A stretch of 64,000 nucleotides of DNA, taken from Trichopus zeylanicus subsp. travancoricus. Taxonomy: Eukaryota; Streptophyta; Magnoliopsida; Dioscoreales; Dioscoreaceae. Within the stretch, counting starts at the first letter, position 1. Each line of letters begins with the position of its first letter. Location of the stretch: assembly GCA_005019695.1 (NCBI GenBank), contig RXID01022210.1, positions 62,001 through 126,000 of the forward strand, read 5' to 3'. Under the pieces are notes generated by a model, which did no database searches, was not told the origin of the DNA, and saw only the letters and a list, made by a program, of their open reading frames with translations. Shown piece after piece: positions 10,494 through 21,865 of the stretch. The translations under genes were made by a program, and so were the position numbers.

Positions 10494-13400
10494 CTCCTCT
10501 CCTTATCTGCAGAATTATTTATGGAAGTGTTATATTTAATTATTTGATTATCTATTGGTTGGAATATGCCTCCTGAGACTTGAGTGTTGAGGAGTGACTA
10601 CTGTTGCATAATTAATAATTGAATTTTTCTACCCTATGTATCTCATCTCATAGGCCATTGTAGATTTGGCTGCTCAAGATATTGGATCACAAGTTTTATC
10701 CATCACATCAAGCTATTCTCTTTCAATGGAGTCTATTAACCAGCTTTATATTCAGGCAACTTTGGATTGTACTATTCAAAATTGATTATTCTTGTTTCTG
10801 GCTTCACAACTGATGCTTTTGTCAGGTGCTATCTTTTATAAAGGTTTTGTTCATAGTGAGTTTCTGTTACTGATGGCAATCATTTGCTAATTTTGCTCCA
10901 CAGTATGAAATCTGCTTGCTTCAAGTGCAAATTTATATGGCTGAGACAATTCTCCAGTACTAACATTCTTGCAAATGACTTGTGGTTTCACAGCTGTGCT
11001 CAATATCTGATTTGGAATATTGACCACTACAGCCAGCATTCTATGGGTTCCTACAATAGTGTTAAAAAACTTTTAATGAATTTGACTTTTTTCTGATGCA
11101 GGACTTACTTTCTTGGGTACACTTTTGGAAGCAATTAGAATTTCTGCATGTCCAAAGAGGTATTTAGTAATTGATGATCCAAGGCATAGAACCAAGTTGG
11201 AGAAAAGTGCTTTTTATCTGGTTTGCTATGACTTTGCGCTTTCCTATTATTTCTGAGATGTGCTATAATCACATTTGTTTGAGTCAACAGTAGAATTTCT
11301 GGATGTGAAAAATACTAGATTTGGCAATGCTTAGTCGGGCTCTAATTCCAAGTTATTTTCTGTAATTTATAGCTACTTACCTTTGGCACATCCCTGAACC
11401 TTTTTAAAGGTGCACCACTTAAAATTCATTCTGCTTTGGTTCTCTGTTGTTGATGCTATTATTCACTTTGGACTGGTGTGGATAGTTTCCTTTAAGATCA
11501 ATGGAGAATTGTAGAGAGAAACACTAGCGCTCAATAGTATCACTTGCAATAGTTCCCTTCAACAGCATTTTGGTTCATGGTATTGTTTTCTCAACCAACT
11601 TGGTGCTGGATAAATAAAGTTAATCAGTACAAGGGAAACAATAGGCCATGCGAGCAACTATGTCAGAAAGGTTATGGATACCGCATTTTTCCTTGAGCTG
11701 TCTGCTGGATTTGTGTTAATTTAGGTCAAGTGTAGTGACAAATGGGCCTCTCAAATCTGGTTGGACTAGCTAATCAATGTGAATCAGGAAAAAGAGACGA
11801 CATTAATTTATCGGGAAGTGTTTTCTTGCAATAAGATGGTATGCAAGATTATAGTGCTGGTTTTCTAGGTTGCAAGGGACTAGAGTTATGTTCTTTGGGC
11901 ATTTATTTTAACTTCAATTTTTGAAAGGGAAGGAATCTTTTGAAATAGAACAATAATAAGATGCTGGTGGCTAAAGAGAGATGATTACAGCTGAGCATCA
12001 TTGGTCAGCTGCCTTTTGGGGTTATTTAGCAATTATAGACAACCAACCAGTACCTTGCTTAATGACATTTTTGTCTCCACAGTAAGCTCAAATTCTTCAG
12101 TGTGTCTCATTTTGAATGGTAGAATGTTGGGGATAATGTTTCCCAGCAGTCGTAAGCTCTCCAGCTTTTATTTATCTTAGAGATAACAAGCACCAAACAT
12201 CCAATAGAAGCAAGAGTTAAGGCCACATAGTTAATAGATCAAACTCTGATATAAGAGAAGGAAACAAAAATAAGTACCTCTTCTTGTTGCCAATTATATG
12301 TCCATTTTGGCTGCTATTTTGGGACATGAAACACTTTTCTGTTCGTTATATTCCCTTGGATGTTATTTCAAATGTTCTCCTGTGTTGTAACTTTTTGCTG
12401 AATCACATCCCAAACTCATGGCTTGTGCGACTCGTGAATGCCTTTTGAAATTGGTAACAAACTCAACAATGTTCAGACACATTTTTTGTGATTTCTTTTC
12501 TTCTTGCAGAATCTACTTCTTTCTTGCAAACAATTCCTATTGTGTTGCTTGCAAGGCGATACCTTGTCAAATTTGGGTGCCACATACTGATGTCTGGTTT
12601 AAATCCTTTGTTTTACCTCTGCAAGTATTACATGCTGAGGTGCCAGCCTCAAGCAAACTGGTAGTATCTATTTTAGAAGGATATTTTTCTTTGATTAACA
12701 AAAGAATGTTATTAACATCTTGCTATTTTATTAAAACTCTAGTTGTAAATTGGCTTCCTTTTTATAAAGAAAATTGACATGGTAATAAATTTGAAGTAGC
12801 AATCTAGGCCATAATTACTTAAAAGAAGTAGCAAATTTACCAGGACAAATAATTCTGATAATACTGTGAATATTGATATTGATAGCTTTGGTTCTTCAGT
12901 CTATATGCTTATCTTACTTGACAGTTGTTTAGTTGAGCCAATATTGAACTAGTAAGTTTGGATTACATGGTCTCTAAAGTTGACAAAAATGGCACTTGCT
13001 GTCTGGAAGCTTCCTCCCCTTTCTGATGCTTCCTAGTATGCCTGAGAGTCGTTTGTAGCTAACTTATTGTCTTTTGATGCCTTCTGTGATTAACAATGAA
13101 GGTCGGTGTGCTTAGACAGATGCAAGAATTGCATGTAGAGGAGAATCTTCAGTTCTTGTCTGACAGCTTTTCTTTGCCAGCATAATTGGGTGTGGCACTG
13201 GACGCAAAAGGCACATTACGAAGAAGTAAAATAATGCTGTTCCAGACATGGATCAAAGGTGGCAGATTAGTTTCGTTTTCAATGGTACCTTGTTTGAGTT
13301 AATCATCCCATGAGGATGGTCACATGCTCCCAGGAGTGTTCCCTTCATTTATGTGAAACTCACCAACATAAGGATGGAGTAAAAGGCTTCATGGGGTCCA

Positions 13401-13565
13401 GCAAGTGGAACACATCGTGTGTGACAGCCCGAAGGGCCTCCCGAGATCACCTCAAATGGCTGCCTGAAAAGAACACACTGTTTACCATTTTAGTCTGATA
13501 AATGTAATCTTTGGAAAGGAGAATGTGCAACAACATTTGCATTGTAGTGCAGTGACTTGCAACCA
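10494..13565. other. gene-poor stretch between the Ty3 element and the P450 gene
   Basis: No recognised protein. Short stretches have acceptor-like AGs followed by 20-40 open codons (10652-10760, starting AIVDLAAQDIG; 12418-12777; 13101-13150), which could be exons of a gene running through the element or chance frames. I see no homology, no repeat family and no RNA gene here. Confidence 0.4.
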
Positions 13566-13566
13566 T

Positions 13567-13710
13567 TCGAGTTTTGCACTTTGCAGGGCTTCGGAAGCGT
13601 GTACAAAGCAAAGTGGGTGGCCGTTCCATGTTCCATGACGTGTGCACTCACTCTCTTATTAACGACTTCAGTGATGCTTATTCAACTGCACTTCTGATTT
13701 GTGGCTATTA
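13567..13710 (+). other. possible terminal exon, unidentified
   Basis: A good acceptor (pyrimidine-rich, GCACTTTGCAG) precedes a frame that reads LRKRVQSKVGGRSMFHDV then THSLINDFSDAYST and stops at TAA about 45 codons in. It looks more protein-like than its surroundings and could be a C-terminal exon of the ENT gene or of an unannotated gene. Another frame reads GFGSVYKAKW, resembling a kinase glycine loop, but nothing else of a kinase follows. Function unknown. Confidence 0.25.
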
Positions 13711-14285
13711 AGATGGTCCATGTGGTATGCATAATCCATCTGTTAATGTCAGTACGTGCAATGGATTCACACGGTTGCCAGCTTTTGATACAAATAGTAA
13801 TTTACATAGATGTTTTGGATTTGTTTATTCATTTGCTAAGACATGTAATGCTGCTATTTGTTTGTCTGCAGGGAGGCATAATCTCATGACAGCTTGCCTG
13901 TTAACGAGACCGATTGTTATTGCTTCTGGGGAGCGAAGTACAAAACCGAAGTTTCCACTCGTGTTTGTACCTTCATTTAAGCAGCTGCAGCTTTGATTTC
14001 TCTGTTTTGCTCTTTGTTAACCTCCATTATGTACACAGTACCTGATTAAACCAATACTTGGAAATCAATCAAGCATCTACTGATGATATCTTGATGTCAG
14101 TCTGGTCTCTGTTGAAGTCCAAGTATTATAGAGGAAACAAACAACTGTTTTCTATTTCATATCATTGATATATACCATTGAGCAGAGGAATGTGTACAAA
14201 ATGCAAAATCAAATGTGTGTACAGTCTGATACATGTACAGCATATTTATATACATGCCAGCAGAAATAAAATAATGCCTCGAGCT

Positions 14286-16214
14286 CTACGTACAGTGTTT
14301 TTCTACTTCACCAGTCAATGTGGACAATCTACGGAAGATCACGGGTGCGCCGTGTTGTGGATACAGAAGCATCAGGACAGTCGGCGCATGGACATAGGAT
14401 GGCGCAAGCCGGAACGAGAAGCTTTGCAGAAGGATGGCCATGGTCAGCTTGGCCTCCATCAGTGCAAGGCTCTGCCCAATGCAGTTGCGTGCCCCTAGCC
14501 CAAAGGGTATGAATGCGGTCGGGTGTCGCGCGGCACGAGCCACTCCTTCCGTGAACCTCGCCGGGTTGAACTGAGCTGCGTCCGGCCCCCACAGTGCGGC
14601 ATTGTGGTGCACGGCCAGGATCGGCACAAGGAGCTCCGTCCCTCGCGGTATCTTGAAGCCGCCGAGCTCGACATCTGTCTTGGCGCTCCTTATGGTGGCA
14701 ACTGCCGGCGGGTATAGCCGCAATGTCTCCTGCAGTATCATCCCCATCTGTGCATCATCGATATCATTAACGAATTGTCAAGAATTTAACAACTTTTTAG
14801 CCGCTGATTACGATTACCGTCTTGAGTTTGGAGAGCTGATCTTTGGTGGGGATGTCACGTGCCCCGCAAACGCGGACAACTTCCTGGCGCGCGAGGTCCT
14901 GCCAATCCGGGTGCATGGCCAGCATGACAGTGGTCCACGTCAGCAGATTGGAGGTGGTCTGCTTCCCGGCGAAGAAGAATGTCTTGCACTCCTCCATGAT
15001 TTCGCCAGCGCTGATTCCCGGCGCGCCAGCGAGAAATCGGCGGCTTTCATCTATCATGAGGCCCAGCAGGTCCTTCGCCCGTCCGTCGGGTTTCTTTTCG
15101 TCGCCATCTTCCTTCCGGCGCAGTATCAGTCTCATCAAATTGCTTCTGATTTCCTTGTCCAGCCTCCACGACTTGGTATTCTTTCTCGTCGGCAAATAGC
15201 TACATTGATGGATCAAGAAAACAATGTGTTTTGTAAACTAATACAAAGGTGACAAACAAGTGAAGAATGATTAAGGACCTGTAGCCAGGGATAAGGACTT
15301 TGTAGAAGGCTTCAGCAGCGAAGGCCATTTGCTGAGACTGCAAGCTGAAAACGGCCTTGCCGTCTTCGTAGCTTCTCCCGAACACTGTCCGGGTGATCGC
15401 CTCTTCCGACAAGCTGTGGAACCGCTCATATACGTCGATTTCAATCTCCCCCGACGATGATGATGTTGCGGCGGACCACTCCTCCACCGTGTTCACCATG
15501 CTTTCGCCGATTAGTGGCATCAGCATCTACATCAGACGCTTCAGTTAACAAAAAGCTAGAGATAAAATGCAAATACAGAAAGGAGGCGCGATGGGTTACT
15601 TTGAGATTGTCCATGTGGAAAGCTGGGGTGATGACCTTCCGGTGGTGTGCCCACTTGTCTCCTCTGAGGCTCACCAGGCCCTTGCCTTCAAGCCGGCGGA
15701 CTAGTGGGTGCGCTTCGTATCGATCAAAGTTCTCCGAACGTGATACAAAGACCTCACGGATGAGGTCTGGGTCGGCGACCATGAGTCGTGCTATGGGGCC
15801 AAACCACATCAGAAATACGGAGCCTGTGAACAGAACACATACAAGATGAACACTCATGTAAATAGAAGCTAGCAAGCTTTGAAGTTCTGATAACAAGTAT
15901 ATATATATAGATATATATATACCGTAGGACTTGCTCCAGTGGTGGTAGAAGGGGAGGACTCTAGGGAGAATGTTGTGGGAGACAGTAGGCATCATTGGCT
16001 TGGATGAGGCTTCAAGCATGAAAGCGGCCATCTCCCTGATGTTCCCGACGAAGAGGCGGTACGGTGGTCCAGTAATCCCTTGTCTAGAGAAGTGCTCTTG
16101 TATCCTCTTTGGTCTCAGCCACAGGACTTCTAGTAGCTTCATCGCCATGACCAAGCTCAGGGAAAGCCCAAGCAGAGGCACAATCCACCTCCAGGAGCAC
16201 CCAAACATCTCCAT
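14286..16214 (-). CDS. cytochrome P450, CYP734A-like (brassinosteroid C-26 hydroxylase)
   Basis: Five exons on the minus strand: 16214-15923, 15823-15600, 15526-15279, 15199-14818 and 14747-14286. All have GT-AG junctions and consistent phase, giving about 535 residues, normal for the family. The N-terminus has a membrane anchor (WIVPLLGLSLSLVMAMKLL) followed by the CYP734-type GPPYRLFVGNIREM and ASSKPM. Later come HNILPRVLPFYHHW and LVSLRGDKWAHHRKVITPAF. The I-helix reads FFFAGKQTTSNLL; ExxR is ETLRLYPP; the heme loop is FGLGARNCIG with the axial Cys. CYP734A enzymes act on the ER and hydroxylate castasterone and precursors at C-26, inactivating brassinosteroids. The start chosen is the first ATG in frame (16214); MEMFGC leaves a second Met two codons on. 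Family call firm, substrate inferred from the family. Confidence 0.92.
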
Positions 16215-16305
16215 TCCTCTTCTTTCAAGTTGTAACGACACCCATCCAGCAAAAGCTTAAAGCCAGCACTTGTAATTTGATTTGAAGGAGCATAACGTGG
16301 AGGCG

Positions 16306-16312
16306 TTTTATA
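16306..16312 (-). promoter_or_regulatory. TATA box of the P450 gene
   Basis: TATAAAA on the minus strand, about 95 bp upstream of the P450 start codon and in GC-rich surroundings. It predicts a 5' UTR of roughly 60-70 bases. Confidence 0.6.
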
Positions 16313-18625
16313 CAAGGGCCGGCGCCGTTGGGGCAGCCGCCACCATTTAGTTTATATAATTGTGGAGCGAATGGCGTGTTGACAGGCATGCGCGGATGCT
16401 GTAGCTGTTGCCTAATTTGATGACAAGACACATATATACAAAGCGCTGTCGGTGAAAGGTACATTGTCACATAAAAGACTGGATAAAATCCGCCTGCCAT
16501 CTGCTCCACATCTGGCACGATGATCAAGTTTGAATCGAAGCTTTCAGCCTGAACGATCAGTAATGGGAAGCAAAGCAATCCAATCTGAGCAACAAATACA
16601 AGTTCCAAATTGATTAGTAGATGTGTAGGCATTTCAGCAATGGCATGATCTGGAAGAGTGACACTGACAGGGTAATGAGGGAGAGCAGGAAGCTAAGCTT
16701 GGAATGGGCACATGCCGAACAAACAGATTGCTGGGCCTGAAAGACTTGGCTTTGCCCCACCCAATGCCCTAACAACATGCCAACCAGATCAAGAGGGGAC
16801 GCATATAGGCACCCATCCCGTCACATAAATGTCATCTTGGTCATCGTTCCACCTAGAAATCGATCCTGGACAGAAACTTCATCATAATATCATGATCATA
16901 TGGGAAAAATATAATTAAACTATTCCTGATCCTTCTTACAGTAAGATAGTTTTGAGTTATTTTCATGCACCTGTCATTATAATGATTTGATTACAGGATG
17001 TTGTTGTCATCAACTGCTTTAAACGGGGGCGTTGTTGGTGGCACGGCTATGGTCTTTTTCTTGTAAAAATATGAAAATTATGAAGCGAAATGCAACCTAA
17101 CACAGGCAATGATTATTTTTGTTTATGTTCCTAATACCAGGATTACATGTAACATTTATAATTTAATTTTCCCAGTAAACAGAGAATATTAAGCTGGTTC
17201 TTCAATCAAGGGACAAGATACACAGATGCCCAAACGGTTATGAAAAGCCACCAAGTTGTATGATCAAATGTAGACATTAATCTAGAAAATAGGAATTTTC
17301 AATCCTATAAGTTGTAGAGCTCAATAGATAATAGCAAACACTAGAGTTTGTCTGATAAGGATACATTTGTGAGTTTCTCAGTTGAAAAGATACTACAATT
17401 CTGAAGACTGTCGGCAAACACAAAGGTATACAATTGCTTTCAGTTCCAAGTTCTGACAACTTCCATTTGAACTCTACTGTACAGTTAAAACTTTTAATCT
17501 TAAGAGGACATGATATTTTTGTTGATTCTTTTACATCCTCAATGGGATGCAATTATCAGTGAAAAGATATGTTGGGAATAGACAATAGCTCGCAAGAAAG
17601 GCTCATGCAACCGAAACGTCGTAAAGACAAGCGATAACAACTTGATCAGACTCTGGGAAACACGGTCATGCCAATTGTTTGATCCAATCCATTTGCTAGC
17701 GCTGGGACACCAGATTTGACAGCAGAAAGATGACATTTTATGCTCTGATTCAATTACGATGGACAATTCAACTTAACAACTGAAGTCATCCCAAAGTCTG
17801 AAATTTTTGTAGTCGCTTTCAATACATCATCTTGGCTACGGGCAGATTCTATTGAACAATGAGGATCCATACAAACAAGATTGGTGGCAAGATTTGACAA
17901 ACATTAGTATTGGGCGTAGCAACGTGCGTAGGCGTGGAACCAGGGTTTGCAGCTGCAGAGTCTTTTCTGCAGCTGTCCCGTGAGACTTGGGCACCTTATT
18001 ATTGATGATTATGCACATATGAAATCGGTGTTGTTATGGAGTTCGGCTCAAGTCACTTCTGCCTTGTTTCGTCATGCTGATGATCAATGATTGGGATAAC
18101 CAGCGCGAGTGTCTGGCCTATCCATGCAACTGTTTGAGCTTCTACATGATGTGCCTGGATGTCCACCGAACTGAAATCATTGCTGCATATCAGTATGCTA
18201 CCGTCTGAACTGAATGAGCCATGCAGGCCCTACCTTCCTTCTTTCTCTGAGGTCAAGTTTCTGGCAGAGAAAATATATATAGCAGCCAGATCAGCTCTTG
18301 TCAATTGTCAATTCTCTCAGAATTCCTGTTGCAGCTGTTGACGTATTAATAGCTTGAATTGTCTTCGCGTTGCATAGCCCAAATGAACATTCATGTTGGC
18401 CTCAAGTGGTTGAATACTAGCACGATAACATCCCCTTTGTATATTAAGCTAGTAGAAGTCATGCTCTCTACGTACAAAATACGTACATCTGATTCATCAG
18501 ATCGATACCATCTTCTCAGTGAAAAATACCTCATATGCAAAACGATGGCAAGAAACAAATCTTCCATTTAAATGTTTGCCTTGCTGCAGTTTTAAATCGA
18601 ATTTCACACAAGATTAGCATCATCT
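16313..18625. other. intergenic: P450 upstream region, no gene recognised
   Basis: About 2.3 kb with no recognisable protein. It holds the P450 promoter at its left end and the region downstream of the Ran pseudogene at its right end. ORFs here (for example 16225-16632 minus and 17277-17552 minus) look like chance frames without domain motifs. Confidence 0.5.
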
Positions 18626-21467
18626 TCACTCGGCATCAAGTGCCTCCATCAAATCAAATGCATCATCGTCGTCCTTGTCATCTGGAAGAGTCTGCATCCG
18701 CAGCAGCTATCTCAGCCTCATATCTGATAAACAAAAAAGAATGAACGTGTTAAGAGATAACTGGACAACTTATGGCACTTACTGCTGCTGAGAAACATTA
18801 TCAATTTGAACTTTCAGGAGGAGCAAGGGCAGGCGACTAAACAAAGCGAAGATTTTGATCCCTGACACGAGAATTTGTTCTGAACAATACATAACACAAT
18901 AACAATAGAAAGAAAGGAGGAAAGAGTACAATTTCTAGCCAGCAAGTTTCTAAGAAGAAATCTCAAAGTACTGAAGTTTCTACTTAGCTTTAACCAGCCC
19001 GTTCTTGACATCAACCTTGTTGCCACAGAGGATGATAAGAACATTTCTCTAACCGCCCACTACTCTGTAACAGTTCATTACTCGAATCTACTAGCCATGA
19101 CTCAATAACTGTTCCTATTTATAGGCAGTAACCATCCACTACCGAGTAATTAGGACCCGAGAATAGATTAATTTTTATTTCTTATAGAAAAATAACAAGT
19201 CATTCGTCACTAAATTTTCTCGAATCGAGAATTTATCTGAAAATGAAAAAAGTCGGAAAACGAGCATTGTAACGGCTTGCAGAGTGGAGAGAAGCTTTGA
19301 AACGATCACCATTGAGATTCGAGATAGGTTACATTTGTTTTCGTTCGTTCTCTCTTTATCTTTATTTCTAAAACAATTTCATATCGAGTAATTTGTAAAC
19401 TTAGTGATTCTTATAATATTTAGGAGAAGAATGATAATCTAAATTTAAGCAAAACTTAATAGAAACTAGATATATCGAAATTTTGAGATATTATATTGAT
19501 ATAAGTATGTATTGAGAATAGGAAAATTTGAGAGTTATATTTGCAAAATCTTTCATCCCTCTCGGCTAAAGTGAGGCGGCTGACGCTAGCGGCGTGGCTG
19601 CATGCCACCTGGCGGCTGCGCAAGTGCAACGCATGGCATGACGGTGGAAGCGGCAGGTGGCGCACGCAGCGTCGCAGTGCACAGGCATCACGCACGACTG
19701 CATGAGCTGGAGTTTCGCCAGCGTGCAGCTGTGCGGACCGCGTGGGCTGCAGCTGCACGTGACTTGGCATGATGACGCGGGTCTGACGAAGACCGGGGGT
19801 GGCGGCGACCCAGCGCTGCTGTGGCCCATCGAAGGCGGCGACATTGGTGACAGCGATGGCGAATTAGGATTAGGGTTTGATGGTGAGTTGGGGAAGAAGA
19901 AGGAGATGGGTTTAGGTTTAGTTTATGATTGGTTTTGATTTAAGTTCTGGTTTGAAGTTGGTTTGGGTTGAGCTTTGAGTTAATTGGGTTAGTGATGATG
20001 TAAGTTGTTTAGATTAAATCAAGTAATTTGGATTTATAATTTGATAGAATTAGATTGGAAGTTTAACTAGTTGCCGGTCGGACACCTATAGGATTTGTTG
20101 GTTTTAAATTGAGTTAATCAATTTAATTCTTTGAATTTAATTTTGGATTTGTAAAATTTATTAGGGACTTGAATAAACATTGATTATAAATTAAAGAATA
20201 TCTTATAATTGAGGGGCTAAATTGACAATATCTTCTAGTTGATCTAGTCTGATTTATGATCGAGTCGACTCCTTTCTATCATTAGGTAATCTCGACTCGA
20301 TATTTATTGTGGCTGAGCCTTTGATATATTGGGAGACGTATGTAGCAAAACTTTATTTGGTTGGTACCAGTCAGCGATTCTCTACTTCAGTAAGAAATTA
20401 GCAAGACTATCAGACGTGACAGTAGCTGGTCTCCTGAGTTTTAGGGGACGTGATCCATTGTGTGACTAGACAGGATCACCACTCCATTAGCAGTTGGAAG
20501 TACAACGTGGTATGATCCTATTTAGTAGGGGGTATAACTACATCCTTATATTGTAGTCAGTCTCCTAAGTTTTAGGGGACGTGATCCGTTGTGTGACTAG
20601 ATGAGATTGCCACTCCATCAGCAGTTGGGAGTGCAGTATGGTACGACTTTGCTTAGTAGGAGGTCTAACCACACTCACAAACTGATTTACATGTAGGTTG
20701 GTTTGACCCTGCTTGGTGGGGGGTGCAACCATCTTTGTAATATCGGTAGGGGAGTCCATAATCACTGTCCCTAACCGTTGGCTATCGTGGATGTGATGTT
20801 TTTGTCAATTCATTTCTTACTGTGGATGTTGGTTTATCTAATCATTATTATCGTTGTATTATTATTGATGTTACTGTTATTAATTTTATTGTTGTCTCCT
20901 ATATATTGACCTCTCCTATTGTTTGGAGGAGGTAGCTCCCTACTGAGCATCCTTGGCTCACATCTTGACTGTCCTCATTCACAGGAGAGTAGCCGATATA
21001 CACAAGTGACAATAGTAACAGTGCATACACGCGTGATTACGCTTGGAGCTACTTTATTTGTAGGTTATTTTATTTTTTTTTGTATGGGGAATCATTGTGA
21101 GAAACTTGGGTATTTATTGTTGGATCACTTTTCTTTAGGTTACCTAAACTATATTTGCATTGATGTGATAAATCTTAATTCTATGTATTCTGTAAATCTT
21201 TTATATATGTTGTCCACTTCGTGTCGTGGTTCAATCAGACGACAATATGGATGTTACAATTCCCGCAGACTGAGATGGCCATTTTACAACATTACAATCA
21301 GATAAGCCTTGTAACTATTAAAACAAATACAACAAACATTAGAAGAGTGCAGTACTCTCAAAAAACTGAAAATGGTCACCTGCAGAGATCATGATGCCAT
21401 GTTAAAATGTTCTTCTATGTAATCTGGGCAGTAACATCAAACATAATGATTGCACATTTTGATCACA
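18626..21467 (-). pseudogene. Ran GTPase pseudogene, intron-bearing, split by a solo LTR
   Basis: Ran-specific segments appear in order on the minus strand: CAIIMFDVTA, a TAG in place of a Tyr codon, then KN-LTWHHDLC (21467-21380); CGNVLIILCGNKVDVKNG (starting at 21269, interrupted by the LTR, resuming at 19047); LQYFEIS and a shortened RKLAG (to about 18925); DQNLRFV-stop-SPALAPPE (18861-18783); and YEAEIAAAD with a frame change, then LPDDKDDDDAFD, ending at a TGA at 18626-18628. Introns with matching phase are kept (59 bp at 18724-18782; another begins at 21379), so it derives from a genomic copy, not a retrotransposed mRNA. Lesions: at least two stops, two frame changes, an internal deletion, a lost donor and the LTR. 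The N-terminal GTP-binding exons are missing. Confidence 0.88.
19048..21258 (+). mobile_element. solo LTR of the same Ty3 family, diverged
   Basis: About 2.2 kb colinear with the LTRs at 2204 and 8026: a matching start (TCTAACCGCCCACTAC against TGTAACCACCCG), the TATTTATAGGCAG box, a GC-rich block at about 19570-19870, GGGACGTGATC repeats near 20455 and 20577, and the end (GGTTCAATCAGAC...GTTACA). No internal retrotransposon sequence is attached. The flanking pentamers are ATTTC (19043-19047) and ATTCC (21259-21263), a target duplication with one change. It lies inside a Ran exon. More diverged than the complete element, so an older insertion that lost its body by LTR recombination. Confidence 0.85.
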
Positions 21468-21865
21468 CTGAAAACTATTTATCAATATACTGAATATGTG
21501 ATTATCTATGAAATAAATATGTTGAAATTGTGATACCTTCGATCCAGTACGATATTATTGTTAGGCGTCTGTAGCTTGGTCCACCTGATTTCAGGGTTTT
21601 CTAGACTTTCGGAAAAAGACCTCATTGTTGGGTTTATGATAGTTATTATATTTAATCCAATCTCAACTTCTGCATTTTATCGATATGAGATTAAAAATAA
21701 TTGCTATCAATCATAGACCCTACTATCTGTCCACTAGTCTGTTGGTTCACCGGGCCTAACAATATCTCTCTCCCCCTCCCCTCCCGTCCGTAAAGGGCTC
21801 AATGTTTTTACTGAACTAGTCCACACCGATCAAAAAGTGCAAAGTGGCTTTGATACCACTAAATC
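21468..21865. other. remnant of retrotransposon internal sequence beside an LTR
   Basis: No coding sequence. The right end (about 21847-21860, minus strand) reads TGGTATCAAAGCC, a tRNA-Met primer-binding site with one change, placed just inside the LTR end at 21866. The left part joins the Ran pseudogene. This is probably the stump of the element whose LTR occupies 21866-23827. Confidence 0.5.

Noticed and set aside
13567..13600. GFGSVYKAKW, looking like a protein kinase glycine loop.
   Set aside because: The frame ends without any further kinase motif, and the preceding sequence has no kinase homology.
14602..15252. A 216-codon plus-strand ORF over the P450 gene.
   Set aside because: Antisense shadow of high-GC coding exons; it crosses the P450 introns and has no domain.
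16225..16632. A 135-codon minus-strand ORF upstream of the P450 start.
   Set aside because: It overlaps the TATA box and 5' UTR and has no motif; its apparent Met start is not needed because the P450 ATG lies at 16214.
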